NCBI RefSeq assembly: GCF_014633365.1
Contig: NC_068351.1
Coordinates: 24,524,366-24,588,365, forward strand
Reading direction: 5' to 3'
Source of the DNA: Diospyros lotus
Lineage: Eukaryota > Streptophyta > Magnoliopsida > Ericales > Ebenaceae
Length of the DNA stretch: 64,000 bases
A model generated the notes under the pieces. That model did no database searches. It had not been told where the DNA came from and was given only the letters and a program-made list of their open reading frames with translations. The position numbers and the translations under genes are program-made. Positions 1-10,637 of this stretch are shown in pieces. Within the stretch, counting starts at the first letter, position 1, and each line of letters starts with the position of its first letter.

Positions 1-353
1 GGATTACACGTGGTCAACTTGTAGAAACGACTTCTATGTCTGAGAGCATGGTTTGTAAGATTTATCAATCAGACACCTTCATTGCTTTACTAGGAGGTTT
101 TGGTACACTTGAATAAATATTTTGTATAATCTCCTAAGCCAAGATAAATCTCCATACCAAACCCATTAGACTTTTAAATGTTAACCATTTTTTCAATAGG
201 TTGCTCTCTTTTCTTGATCAGGTTGTGGACCAAAAGTTCATTTATCTGTCAACAAGAAAGATTCTCATTTCCACATCCACCATTGAGAAGCTGCTAAAGA
301 AATTACACGCTTATGTTCCACAGCACGATCCTTCTGAGGCTCGGATAGACTAG
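1..353 (+). pseudogene. LOG: Decayed, intron-free LOG-like cytokinin riboside 5'-monophosphate phosphoribohydrolase (C-terminal half)
   Basis: LOG enzymes cut ribose 5'-phosphate from cytokinin nucleotides to release active cytokinin in the cytosol and nucleus. Frame 3 reads without a frameshift from base 3 to a stop at 351-353. It shows the LOG landmarks in order: SDTFIALLGGFGTLE for the catalytic PGGxGTxxE region, HTKPIRLLNV, then LLSFLDQVV and YVPQHDP near the C-terminus. The family Pro of PGG is Leu here. In-frame stops occur at 114-116 right after GTLE, and again soon after. No intron interrupts this part, and an A-rich tract follows at about 517-541. I infer a processed retro-copy, but a decayed genomic duplicate is possible. 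The N-terminal half lies left of the window. It is not functional as read. Confidence 0.82.
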
Positions 354-427
354 TCTAAGGCAATCAGTAACAAGCGCCAAAGGGGTCCGATTAATTTAGA
401 TTTATCACTGTAAGGAGTGCTCTTTGT

Positions 428-650
428 TAAGATGGCTGAGTAAGGAGTACTTTTTGTACTCTTGAGACGCATCTGTTTATTTTACAACTTGCAGGATTTT
501 TCTTGGTTGTGTTCTTATAAAAAAAAATAATAAAAACAAAACTGTGGAATGTTGTTAAGCGAGTCTATGATAAGATGGTTGAGTAAGGAGTATTTTTTGT
601 ACTCTTGAGACGCATCTGTTTATTTTATGACTTGCATGAATTTTCTTTGA
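428..650 (+). repeat. Direct repeat, about 80 bp, two copies
   Basis: Two near-identical blocks at about 428-508 and 571-650 both start TAAGATGG and contain GGAGTA...TTGTACTCTTGAGACGCATC. The first is followed by an A-rich tract (517-541), the second by an A/T-rich tract (651-705). They lie just after the LOG remnant and may be its duplicated 3' untranslated region; that is inference. Confidence 0.65.
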
Positions 651-1905
651 TGTAAAAAAAATTATATATTAAAATAAATAAATAAAATAAAATAAATATA
701 TATGGTATGGTCATTTATTTGTTTTAGCATATCATAGTAAATCTATGGATTTGTGAAGTTACATGTATTCCTAACAACCCTATTTTATTATTGCAATTCA
801 AGTTGGGGGCAGTAAGGTCTAGTTATGAATTATCTTGTTCATGTTTAACTATGAATTTGCTATTATTTGCTTGTAGTCTTGTGTGAATTGGTTATCTTTA
901 TCTGCTCTTATTAAAAAAAATTGTGTGTTTTAAATAATGTTATCCCTAAAGCTTTGGAGTTACACATTGATAGCCGATTAAGTTTGTAATACGAAAAATG
1001 AATGCATTCATTTCTCTTTCTTGAAAACATATATGCATTGGAGCAAGTAATTTGCATTCATTGGGTATTCAAAAAATTAGAAATTGATTATCAGTCATAA
1101 AGTCAAAGACAATAGTAATTAACTGATTAGAACACTACATGATCCCTCAACAGAAGTGGAGACTATTACCCGAGTGAGTGTTTGAGCCTAATAAACGTTG
1201 ATTCTGAGTGAAATAACACTTTCTCTAAATGTGCTTTATTGTTTATCTCATTTTTTCAATAGCTTCAAAACATCAATTCGCTTTGAATGTCTAGTATGAT
1301 AGCAAATGAATTTGGTTGGTTTCAAACTCTGAATTAGTTGACTGAGTAACATCATTTTGTAGAAGCATGATAGGGGGATCAATTTCTTTCAATTTGGGCC
1401 TATTAACATTTTTCTTTCTTTACATTAACCTCCCTTGCTAGCCCATTTAAGCTGTTCTCAACATAATTTCTTTTCTTTACCTCATCTAAACCGTAACCAC
1501 ATGAAGTTTGTCCAAACCTGGTGTGTTTTTAGGGATCAGTCTATCTCGGTATTTTCATATATATAAAAAAAAAAAAGAAAAGAGAGAAAGTTCTCTTAGC
1601 TATTCAGCACAAGTGTTTCAAAATAAATGCTGAAGAAAACAATATGTCCAATTTGATATTAGTGTTAAAAAAAAATCCTGACACACCCTTTACACACTTT
1701 ACCCTTTTATTTAATAACCCGTATTAACCTCATAACCCCATTACAACCTAGTCTGGTCCCTCTTGATGTTATAAATCATGTGATCTCAGGATTTGAGTTT
1801 AGAGTAAGGAATTATGTTAAAATTTAGAAGTTATTCATCTAGGGCATCATTCCAGTCATGAAGCTATGTCAATTTCCCTGTTGTTTCATGAAAATACGTT
1901 CCTTG

Positions 1906-4537
1906 TGTAACACCCGGTGTTACAGGTGTTAAAAGAATGAGAAAGAAAATGAGAAAATTCCAAAAATGCCCTTGAGAAAGTGTCGGATCCTTGAGATTGA
2001 GGGTGCCCTATGAGAGGGGCATTTTGGTAATTTGGATAGTGAAGTCCAATAAAGGGTAATTTGGTACATTGGAGATAATTCCAAGGTGGAATTAAGTATG
2101 GAAGTGAATTAGTTCCCATTTTTCATTATGCGGAGATAAATGGGATTAAAAATTCACGAAGGGTATTTTAGTAATTTTGGAGTAAATTTCATAAAGAAAT
2201 TAAATTATGGAAAAAGGGGAAAATAGAGAATATTCAATTATGAGAGAAAATAATTGATTTTCCCTAAATTGGTAAATTATGTTTATAATTAATGGGTGGG
2301 TGAGATGGAAGACTTGGAAGCCAAGTTTGTGTCTTAGAGTGACACTTGGCATGGTCTTATTCAAGCAAATTTAAGGGATTTAAATAAATCAAAAAGAATA
2401 GAAAAGATGAGCCATTTAGCCCATGTGAGTGTAATGATTATGTTGCATAAAAAAAGAAATTGCAAATGAAAAGAAAATGGTCAAGCATTAATGGGGGAAA
2501 ATAGGATATTAAAATAAATGGGAAAGAAAAGCATTTATGTCTCTCTAAGTTGTCTTTCATTATTGATGTGGTGAAATTAGTCCCAATTAAATAAATGAGA
2601 AATGGGATATTTTATGGGATTTGGAGACTTGATCCAATGGTGGAAAATTATTCTTGAAATTGGAATTTATCCAATGGTAGAGATTTAAGGCTTTATGTTG
2701 GCATGGATTGCCAAATGGGATGTAAGGATCCAATAGAAGAATGAAATGGATGGTGGAGATTGGATCTCCAAAGAAGTCCATGGCTAGGATTCATTCTTGG
2801 AAAACACATGGATTGTGTTAATTTGGATGGTGGGGATTTAGTCTTCCAAAATGCATCAAGGGTTGAGATTAAAGAAGACTAAGGGCTATGGATTGTGCTT
2901 CTTCCAATGGTCAAGATTTATTCTCAAAAAGTAAAGGAGAAATGAAAGGCTAGGATCAAGTCTTGCAATTGGGAATATCAAGGCTAGGAAAATAAATCAA
3001 AAAGAAAAGAGAAATGGAAGTTTTATAAAAAGGAAAGTGGACCTTCAAGCTCAAGTTTTTCCATTTGAAGAGTCTTGAAGAAGAAAAGAAAGGAAGATGG
3101 AGGAAGTCTTCCCTTTGGCCATTTGAAGAAATAAAGAGGAATGAAAGAGCAAAGGATTGAAGGCAAAGAAAGTCTTGAAGCTTGTAGATTGTGGAAGCAA
3201 AGGGGATTTGAGGCTAGGAGGATTTCTTCAAGTCCAAAGAGCCCCAAAGGTAAGGAAGGTATTATTTTGCTAGCCATTGAAGGCTAGGTTTCCTTCCTTT
3301 TTTCCTAATTTTATTTCTTCTAAATCCATGGGGTTTATTTTTGTTCAAGGTTCTTTCAAGGAGAAGAGTGGGAATGAAGCTAGAATGGGTTCAAGCTTCA
3401 AGGAATGGAGTTGAGGTAAGGGGAAAGCCCTAAGTGGATGGGGGCTAGGAAGACTTTTGTATGCATTTTAACATTTTTGTGCTTGCTTTGCATATGCTTG
3501 TGTGTATGAGACTCATGGCCATGAAATTGTGTGTTGGGGTGGGTATGTTGAAGCCTTTAACCTTGAGGGTTGAGGTATTGGAACCCTAGGCACTTGCATA
3601 TGGCATTGGCATCTATATTGTTAATTTCCATACTTTATGTCATTGGACCCTTACTGAGCTCTTGGAGCTCATGAGGTTTATTTGACCTCTTGTAGGTATT
3701 GAAGCATGCTATGGAAGGGTTTGGCAAGAGAAAGAGGCTTGAGCATGAAGAAATTTGAATATTTTTTTCCAAATGGTGTAATTTTTGCTTAATTTGTATA
3801 TGCCTTGTGTAAGGGTTTCTTTAAGCCCAAAAGGGTACATTTTGATGTGTATATATGGAAAGAAAAATCTGGAGAATTTGGGCATTTTTGGTGTGTTGGA
3901 AAAATTGGAAATGTCAAAAAGGGGTTACTGGAAATTTTTTTGGAGCAGTAGGTCGGGCAGCAGCAGGGGGCGCACGGCCGTCCAGGCGCGCGTGGGTGCG
4001 CGCGCGCACGGTCGCTACTGGGGCCAGCCCGCGCGGTCGCGGGCTGCGGCCGCCCCAGGTAGCACGCAGCCGGGCCCAGGAAGGGCCTAGCTGGCCGTAG
4101 GGCCCCCGCGAGAGAAAAAAAAAGGGAAAAAATTCAAAAATTAGGGGAATAAAAGGGGAAATAATAGGGCCCAATTTTGGGAGATTTTGGGCTATAGAAA
4201 AATTTATAAATTCCCCAGAATGAGTCCCCGAGCGATGAAATGTTGAAAAAATTGGAGGATTTTTCTGAGTATGAGTTTTCCCCTTAGTCTAGCCCGGTGT
4301 TAAGAAGCATCTTGAAGCCCTTGGGCGGTGTAGCGGGTTATTTCTTCGTTCATAAGAAACTCGCGAGGTCCTAGGGTATTTATGGATCCTGGGTAAGCGA
4401 AGGGCCAGACGAAGCCTAGTTCCCACCTAGGGCGTTTCTTCTTGAAACATAATCCGCCCTTCATCTCAGATCGGGCAGGTGAACAGTTCGGGTAATTGTT
4501 CACGAGTAACACCCGTAAGTGGGAGCGGGGCGTTACA
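1906..4537 (+). mobile_element. Solo LTR, 2.6 kb, exact 5-bp target duplication
   Basis: The element begins TGTAACACCCGG and ends GGGGCGTTACA, the TG...CA ends with short inverted repeats seen in long Gypsy (chromovirus-like) LTRs. It is flanked by exact direct repeats CCTTG at 1901-1905 and 4538-4542, so it is a complete LTR left after recombination between two LTRs. A second copy of the family lies at 13640-16000 with matching ends and shared internal blocks, for example GAGGGGCATTTTGGTAATTTGG near 2015 and 13747. A very GC-rich block sits at about 3950-4115. Short reading frames in it (for example around 3785-4170) have no protein support. Confidence 0.9.
3950..4115. other. GC-rich, CpG-dense cassette inside the solo LTR
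   Basis: About 165 bp is strongly GC-rich with many CGCG and GCGC steps, inside an LTR that is otherwise AT-rich. At the matching place in the related LTR at 13640-16000 there is a shorter GC-rich block (about 15453-15526) of different sequence. Overlapping open frames on both strands here are a product of the base composition. Confidence 0.7.
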
Positions 4538-5279
4538 CCTTGTATTTGGGATGACACTGAGTTTTGAACTTGTTCTACGTTTACTCTTATAACGGTGCAC
4601 CCCCTTGTGTGTACACCTGAGGAATAGTTTTTATTGGAGGAAAAATCCACAATTAGGTTTAAAGTCAAAACTTCGAGGCAGTAAGTTTGTGTGTTAGTCA
4701 TCCTGATTACCATTCCTAAGATTGTATAACCTTTAACCAAAAATTTGATTTAGAATGTTCGACTGTATGCCAAATTACTTATTCGATTTTATACATTTCA
4801 GTTTTGAATTTGAAATTTTTACATTCATACTATTATTGTGAATAAATCTTGGCAGGTGTATAGTCTGATAGCTAAGGGACAAGCAATGTTTAAGTTGGGG
4901 GGTATGATGAGGAGTTAATTTTTCTAAATCTTAATGAATTATATCCCTATTTTTATCTTATATTAATGTTTAATTTGAATAATTATGCATATTATGTACT
5001 ATTGTCAGAATGATATAAAGAAATTGACATTTTCCGCGTAATTGAAGATGTTAAAGAGTCAATCGGATGGCCAACGTTACTACTCAAAATCTAGTGCAAT
5101 TGGATCAACTATTAAATGGAGTCCAACTAAAGAAGGCCTAAGCATTTTAATCCCAAGGAAGGCCCAAGCATTTTAATCACAAGGAAGGCCCAAATCCAAC
5201 ATAAATAAGACCAAAAAAATCTAACTTGTAAAAATCTATTTTTATTTTTATTTTTAAATATTTGTTTTTTGAGTACTTC

Positions 5280-5355
5280 TTTAGGTATGCCTTTTAGCTA
5301 AAATCCATTTAACTTTAGGTGTGCCTTTTAGCTAAAATACATTTAATTTTAGGTG
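5280..5355 (+). repeat. 34-bp tandem repeat, two full units and a partial third
   Basis: Units at 5280-5313 and 5314-5347 differ at only three positions. Both contain GCCTTTTAGCTAAAAT, and a third unit begins TTTAGGTGTG. They lie in the upstream part of the LTR, before its TATA box, where enhancer-type repeats are common. That role is inference. Confidence 0.7.
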
Positions 5356-5612
5356 TGTGAGTGCCCATTAGATATAATTATGTCTAGTTATATAATTTAA
5401 ATTGTGCGGTTTGTATTGCATCTTATGGGCTATAAATAGCTCATTTGGTTTCACTTGTAAAGGATTATTATTCTTGAATCAAAGTTTAGTTGTGTTCTTA
5501 GAGTTTTTCTTTGAGAATTGCTCTTGTTCTCTCTTCTTTTCTCTCTTATCTTCTCTTGTGATCCTACTTCTTTTCTTTCTTCTCCTAAATTCTCATGTCA
5601 TTTATTGTTACT

Positions 5613-5715
5613 TTATTATCCACAGCCTGAATGGCCGGTTAATTTCTACCTTTAAATTTTTACAATTTTGATTCACATCTTTTTATTATCCACCGCCTAA
5701 ATAGCTGGTTAATTT
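5613..5715 (+). repeat. Imperfect tandem duplication, about 70 bp apart
   Basis: TTATTATCCACAGCCTGAAT...GGTTAATTTC near 5613 and TTATTATCCACCGCCTAAAT...GGTTAATTTC near 5683 are copies of one unit. They lie in the transcribed part of the LTR, downstream of the TATA box. Confidence 0.6.
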
Positions 5716-6559
5716 CTGCTGTTTTAATTCATGTCATTTAAATTACGCCATTTAAATTCCTGTCAATTAACTTTCAAATGAAGATGAGTAGCTAAATTCA
5801 ATCTTGGGTTAAGGCAAGGATAGGGTCCAACGCCAATGATTTCCAAAGAAAGTTGCGCTTTAAATGAGTGACATTAATTTAAATTTCAGTACGAGTGTGT
5901 ATTAATTATTGAGAAATCACTAGGTTTGAATTGGAGAATAAGCCTAACTTAGAGCTTTCATGCCACGTATGGAAGTTACTAGAACAGGAAAAGCTATCAT
6001 ACCCAAACTTGGATGATTAATTTAGTTGTTTTGTGTATTAATTGCAATCGGATTTATGATAGTTGTTTAAACTAGAATCCTGCATATCATGTATGGGGAT
6101 TGCTTAAACTAGAATTATCATCATCTCTAATTGCATTTAATAGCAGACCCTCATATCTGAAATTAAATTAATGTTGTTAATTTTTTCTGCTAAAAATTGG
6201 GGATCAGCGGGTTAGTGTTGAAATTGTCTTAACTTAAGTGTTATCCAATTCTATATTCTCACATTTAGTGTTTATTTTAATTTCTGCTTTGTTTCATTTC
6301 CTAGCATCCGTTATCTGAAAATCCACAAAAAAATCGTGTTGCTAATTCATCCAGATGTGTGTGTGTATGTGCTTGACATTCTTTTTCTTTTGCCATAAAT
6401 AAATCTCTCAATGGATGACCTGGACTTATCCAGAAAATAAATTAAATTTGGACTACAACTGCACTCGTACACTGGCGAGTATAAACCTCTCACCAAAATA
6501 AAAATAAAAATCTAATATAAATTTTGTGTGTTTTAATTGCAGCGTGAGAGTACAACCAA

Positions 6560-7279
6560 TTGGCCCTGATTATGAGAATGTGAGAAAGATCTTGGTAAGA
6601 TAAGATGTTTGATGGGTAAGTCTAAGTTGTTATGTTTTTATTACTTAATTTACCCATGTGTTTGTAACGCTTACCTGGCCTATGATTAATGTGTAAGTGA
6701 GAAGTGGTTCACAGTTGGTGGGTATTGTATGCATGTATACCGCTATGTGATCTGTGGGGTAAGGCATGGTATCGTGAGGTGTGATTATAATATTATGTTA
6801 TATATTGTCATGAGATATTTATTCTATTTCATCTTGATTATTCATGTCTCTAAATCTTTGTGCTCACGTTATTTTGTTCTATATACTTGCTGAGCCTTGT
6901 GGCTCACTTTGCTTCTTTACGTCATTCCAAGTAAGGGAAAGCTATGGAAGGGTCAAGTCGAGTGGAGCCTGAGTCTTTTGGGGGTTTAGATGTATGTGTA
7001 CAGGACTCTCCTAACCAAAAGATCCTTGGGGTATTATTATGAGGGCAAGCAAGAAAAAGTTCGATTTTGTAATTTAATTTTATTGCCCTTATTATTTTGG
7101 GTTGTATGAACAGTTGAGCCTGGTAAACAATATGGTATATGTATAAATGTTTGTGGGCCTATATTGGCTAATGATTTAATTGTGGTTGGTTTTAACTTAA
7201 TTTGTCTCTATGCCATTTCTTTAACGACCCTCTCCTCGATTTCTCCTGGTAACGGGATCTCTTGGAGGAGGGCATTACA
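6560..7279 (+). mobile_element. 5'-truncated LTR fragment, relative of the LTR at 22318-24737
   Basis: The fragment ends GGAGGGCATTACA at 7279. It shares ordered blocks with the 3' half of the LTR at 22318-24737: TATACTTGCTGAGCC..GTGGCTCAC, then GGAAAGCTATGGAAGGGTCAAGTCGAG, CTCTCCTAACCAAAAG, and a final TAACGGGATCTC..GGAGGG. Its 5' half is missing. It abuts the truncated integrase of the next Copia relic, so it may be the remains of an insertion into that element. Confidence 0.6.
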
Positions 7280-7294
7280 CTCTAGGCCTCTAAC

Positions 7295-9618
7295 CTTCAT
7301 TTAGATCTTTTAGATGACTATTCTAGGTTTGCATGGGTAATATTTCTTGCATCCAAAAGTAAAACCTTTAAATCATTTGAAATATTTTGTAAAAGAGTTC
7401 AAAAAGATAAAGGCATATGTATTTCAAAAATTAGAAGTGATCATGGGGGAGAATTTGAAAATGCACAATTCAAACTCTTTTGTGAAGATAATGGCATTAA
7501 ACACAATTTCTCTTATGTTAGAACTCCTCAACAAAATGGAGTTATTGAAAGGAAGCATAGATCATTACAAGAAATGGCTAGGACCATGCTTTGTGATAAA
7601 AATCTTTGGGCAAAAGCCATAAACACCACCTGTTATATCTTAAATAGGGTTTCTATAAGACCTATTCTAAAGAAAACACTCTATGAGTTATATAAAGGAA
7701 GAAGACTAGATATTTCATATTTTCATGTCTTTGGTAGTAGATGTTTTATTTTGAATAATGGTAAAGAAGATTTAGGCAAATATGATCCTAAAAGTGATAA
7801 AGGAATTTTTTTAGGATATTCCACTCAAAGTAAAGCATATAGAGTGTTTAATGAAAGAACTAAAGTGGTAGAAGAATTTATTCAAGTAGTAGTTGATGAT
7901 ACAAATATTGGTATTTCTAAAGCACAAGAAGAAGGTGAAAATGATTTAAGCAAAAGGTTTGAAAAATTATCTTTAGACCAAAGAGAAACACATTCATTAC
8001 ATGATAGCATCCCAAATGAAGAAAATGTATCTCATGAGGAAAGAGAACTATCATTTGCAAGAGAAAGAAAATATGTAGAAGAACATGAAATTATAGGAGA
8101 TCCTTCTAAAGGGATAAGAACTAGATCATCAATTAGAAATGAATGCCAATATGCTGCCTTTATATCTAAAGTAGAGCCTAAAAACATAAAGGAAGCCTTG
8201 AATGATGAGAATTGGATCATTGCCATGCAAGAAGAATTAAATCAATTTGAAAGAAAAAAAGTGTGACAATTGGTTTCAAGACCTAAAGATCACCCAACCA
8301 TAGGAACCAAATGGGTGTTTAGGAACAAAATGGAAAAAAATTGAGTTGTTAGAAACAAAGCAAGATTAGTAGCTCAAAGGTATAGTCAAGAAGAAGGAAT
8401 AGACTATAATGAAACCTATGCCCTCGTAGCAAGATTGGAAGCCATAAGAATGTTGTTAGCATTTGCATGCCACAAAAAGAATTTAAGCTATTCCAAATGG
8501 ATGTTAAAAGTGCCTTCTTAAATGGTTATATAAATGAGGAAATATATATGGAACCACCTCCCGATTTTGAGAATCCTCAATATGAGTATCATGTGCTTAA
8601 ACTTACCAAGACTCTATGTGGTCTAAAACAAGCCCCTAGGGCATCGTATGAAAGACTTAGTAAATTTATTTTAGAAAAATGATTTAATAGAGATCAAAAA
8701 CATACAACATTATTTATTAGAACTCATGGCAAAGATATTTTAGTAGTTCAAATTTATGTAGATGACATTATATTTGGATCTACAAATAAATTCTTATGTG
8801 ATCAATTTGCAAATCTAATGCAAGGAGAATTCAAAGTGAGTATGATGGGAGAAATAAAATATTTTCTAAGATTACAAATTAGGCAAGAAGATGAATGAAT
8901 TTATATATCTCAACAAAAATACATAAGAGATCTTCTTAAGAAATTCAATGTCCAGGATAGCAAACCATTAGCCACTCCTATCAGTAGTTCATCATACCTA
9001 AACAATGATAAGATAGGCCAAATTGTCGACAATAAGATATATGGAAGTATGATTAGATCATTTCTATATTTGACAACAAGTAGGTCGGGCATTATTTGCC
9101 TATGTGCTAGATTTCAATCCAATCCTAAAAAATCTCATCTAAAGGCCATTAAGAGAATTTTTAGGTGCCTTAAAGGATAATCCAATTTAGAATTATTTTA
9201 TTATAAAACAAATGCATTTAATCTTGAAGCTTACACCAATGTTGACTATGATGGATGCAAAATAGATAGAAAGAGCACCATTAGCTCATACCAATTCTTA
9301 GGAAATTCCCTAGTGTCATGGTCTAGTAGGAAGCAAAACTCCTTTGCATTCTTTTCCACTAAGACTAAATATGTTGCAACTGGAAGTTGTTGTGCTCAAA
9401 TTCTATGGATGAAACGTCAACTAGAAGACTATGGCATAAAATCGCAAAATATCCCAATCAAATGTGACAATACAAGTGTTATATCCTTAACCAAAAATCC
9501 AGTGTGTCATACTCGAACTAAACACATTAAAATTAAACATAATTTCATTAGGGTTCATGTTCAAAAAGGAAATATAAGTGTGATTGATTGCAAAAATATG
9601 CTTAATAATTGTATGTGA
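7295..9618 (+). pseudogene. Ty1/Copia (SIRE-like) pol relic: integrase, reverse transcriptase, RNase H
   Basis: Translated pieces give most of pol in one direction. They include an integrase core with DDYSRFAWV at 7313, RSDHGGEFENAQF, QQNGVIERKHR, and a 230-aa stretch at 7574-8266. Reverse transcriptase follows, with [21 protein letters not shown] and the catalytic YVDD near 8757-8768. RNase H with CDNTSVISLTKNP and HTRTKHI ends at 9616-9618. In-frame stops and frame changes occur at 8264, 8342, about 8680, 8896 and 9178. The start of the integrase, protease and gag are missing. The ADxLTK end of RNase H is replaced by unrelated residues. The word order around GIDYNETYA and [11 protein letters not shown] fits the SIRE/Maximus lineage. 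It is not functional. Confidence 0.85.
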
Positions 9619-10637
9619 TATGCAAAATCTCGCATCCTTTAAGATATATATAAATTTTGTGATTTATGCATACATGTATACTTATTGGGCTAATTGGTAT
9701 TTACTCTTGTGTATTGCTTGAGTAAGAAATTATGCTAATTAAAAGAACATCTTGCTTCTTGTAGACCTTTGTATGTAATCATCTTATACTATAATCCTAA
9801 GCTTGGAATATGGTACCTATGGTTTCACTTTTTGAGTAGTTACATTATTTCATGACTTGATCTTTTGTAAATACATAGAATATATTCATTAAATGTCGTG
9901 TTTTTGGGTTCCTTAAATGAATATGATCTATATCTCTTGTATGAAATTTGCCACAGCTTGTGTTGTTTTGTATATTGAATATTTGACCCTTGATTATATG
10001 GAAAATGAGTATATTCCTTCAATTTGTGGCTATAATGTAATTCTATTGATTGAATATAACCCTGATGATCTATATCTTAAAATTACTTGATTGGATCCTT
10101 ACCTTTTAAGTTTTATGACTAATTTTTATATCATACTAAAGGGGAGTTTTTGTTTTCAAGGGGAGTATTTCTCTTAATCTCTTTAATTAGAATGATATAT
10201 TTTACTCCCATGTTATTCATTTAATGTATATGCCTCTTATATGATGAATGGCTATGAATTAGATTTGAAGTTTTGACATTTTAAAACAATTATAGTATGA
10301 GTGATTATTTGGAATGATATATTTTTTGCTCTTATATGATCATAAGTATGGGATATGGTATCAAAACTTTTGAACTATTTGGAGATTATTATGTCCTCTT
10401 ATGTGAATGACTTGTGAATGACTCATGTATATGGATTGTGTGCTTATTACATAACTTATCAATTTTGATTCCTTAATAATGTTGGTTATATCATCTTAAG
10501 GGGGAGCTGCTTTTAGTTTAAGGGGGATTTTATTTTTGAAGACATACCTTTTTGATTTATGATAAAAAGAGCGAGATATATGTTGAAATTGATTTTGAAA
10601 TAGATATTGGTTTTGTCATTATCAAAAAGAGAGAGAA
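9619..10637 (+). mobile_element. SIRE-type 3' untranslated spacer ending in a polypurine tract
   Basis: This AT-rich stretch between the Copia RNase H and its 3' LTR has no open frame with protein character. It holds short purine runs (GGGGAG near 10141, 10160 and 10500) and ends with CATTATCAAAAAGAGAGAGAA, the place and type of a polypurine tract, at about 10617-10637. SIRE elements carry an extended 3' region of this kind, sometimes with an env-like frame. None is seen here. Confidence 0.55.

Larger units (their letters stand above)
790..4904 (+). mobile_element. Ty3/Gypsy 3' internal debris ending at a polypurine tract (interrupted by a solo LTR)
   Basis: No coding sequence is recognisable here. 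Just before the LTR that starts at 4905 there is a line typical of the 3' end of Tat/Athila-type Gypsy elements: GGGACAAGCAATG, then a G-rich polypurine tract AAGTTGGGGGG (about 4892-4902). A similar CAAGTTGGGGG lies near 800. The 780-1900 and 4540-4900 parts read as one AT-rich 3' untranslated stretch split by the solo LTR at 1906-4537. The lineage name is a guess from the polypurine context. No reverse transcriptase is present to confirm it. Confidence 0.4.
4905..6495 (+). mobile_element. Gypsy-type LTR (3' LTR by position), with TATA box; right end approximate
   Basis: Directly after the polypurine tract the sequence starts TGATGAGGAG, an LTR-like start. GCTATAAATAGC at about 5429-5440 is a good TATA box on the plus strand. 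A pyrimidine-rich leader follows. The right end is not sharp: a small hairpin ACTCG...CGAGT lies near 6473-6490 and the character changes by about 6500. No matching 5' LTR is in the window. Two short internal tandem repeats lie inside (5280-5355 and 5613-5715). Confidence 0.5.

Noticed and set aside
3785..4174. Overlapping open frames on both strands with Arg/Pro/Gly-rich products
   Set aside because: They lie over the GC-rich block of a solo LTR. The openness comes from base composition, with no domain or codon signal.
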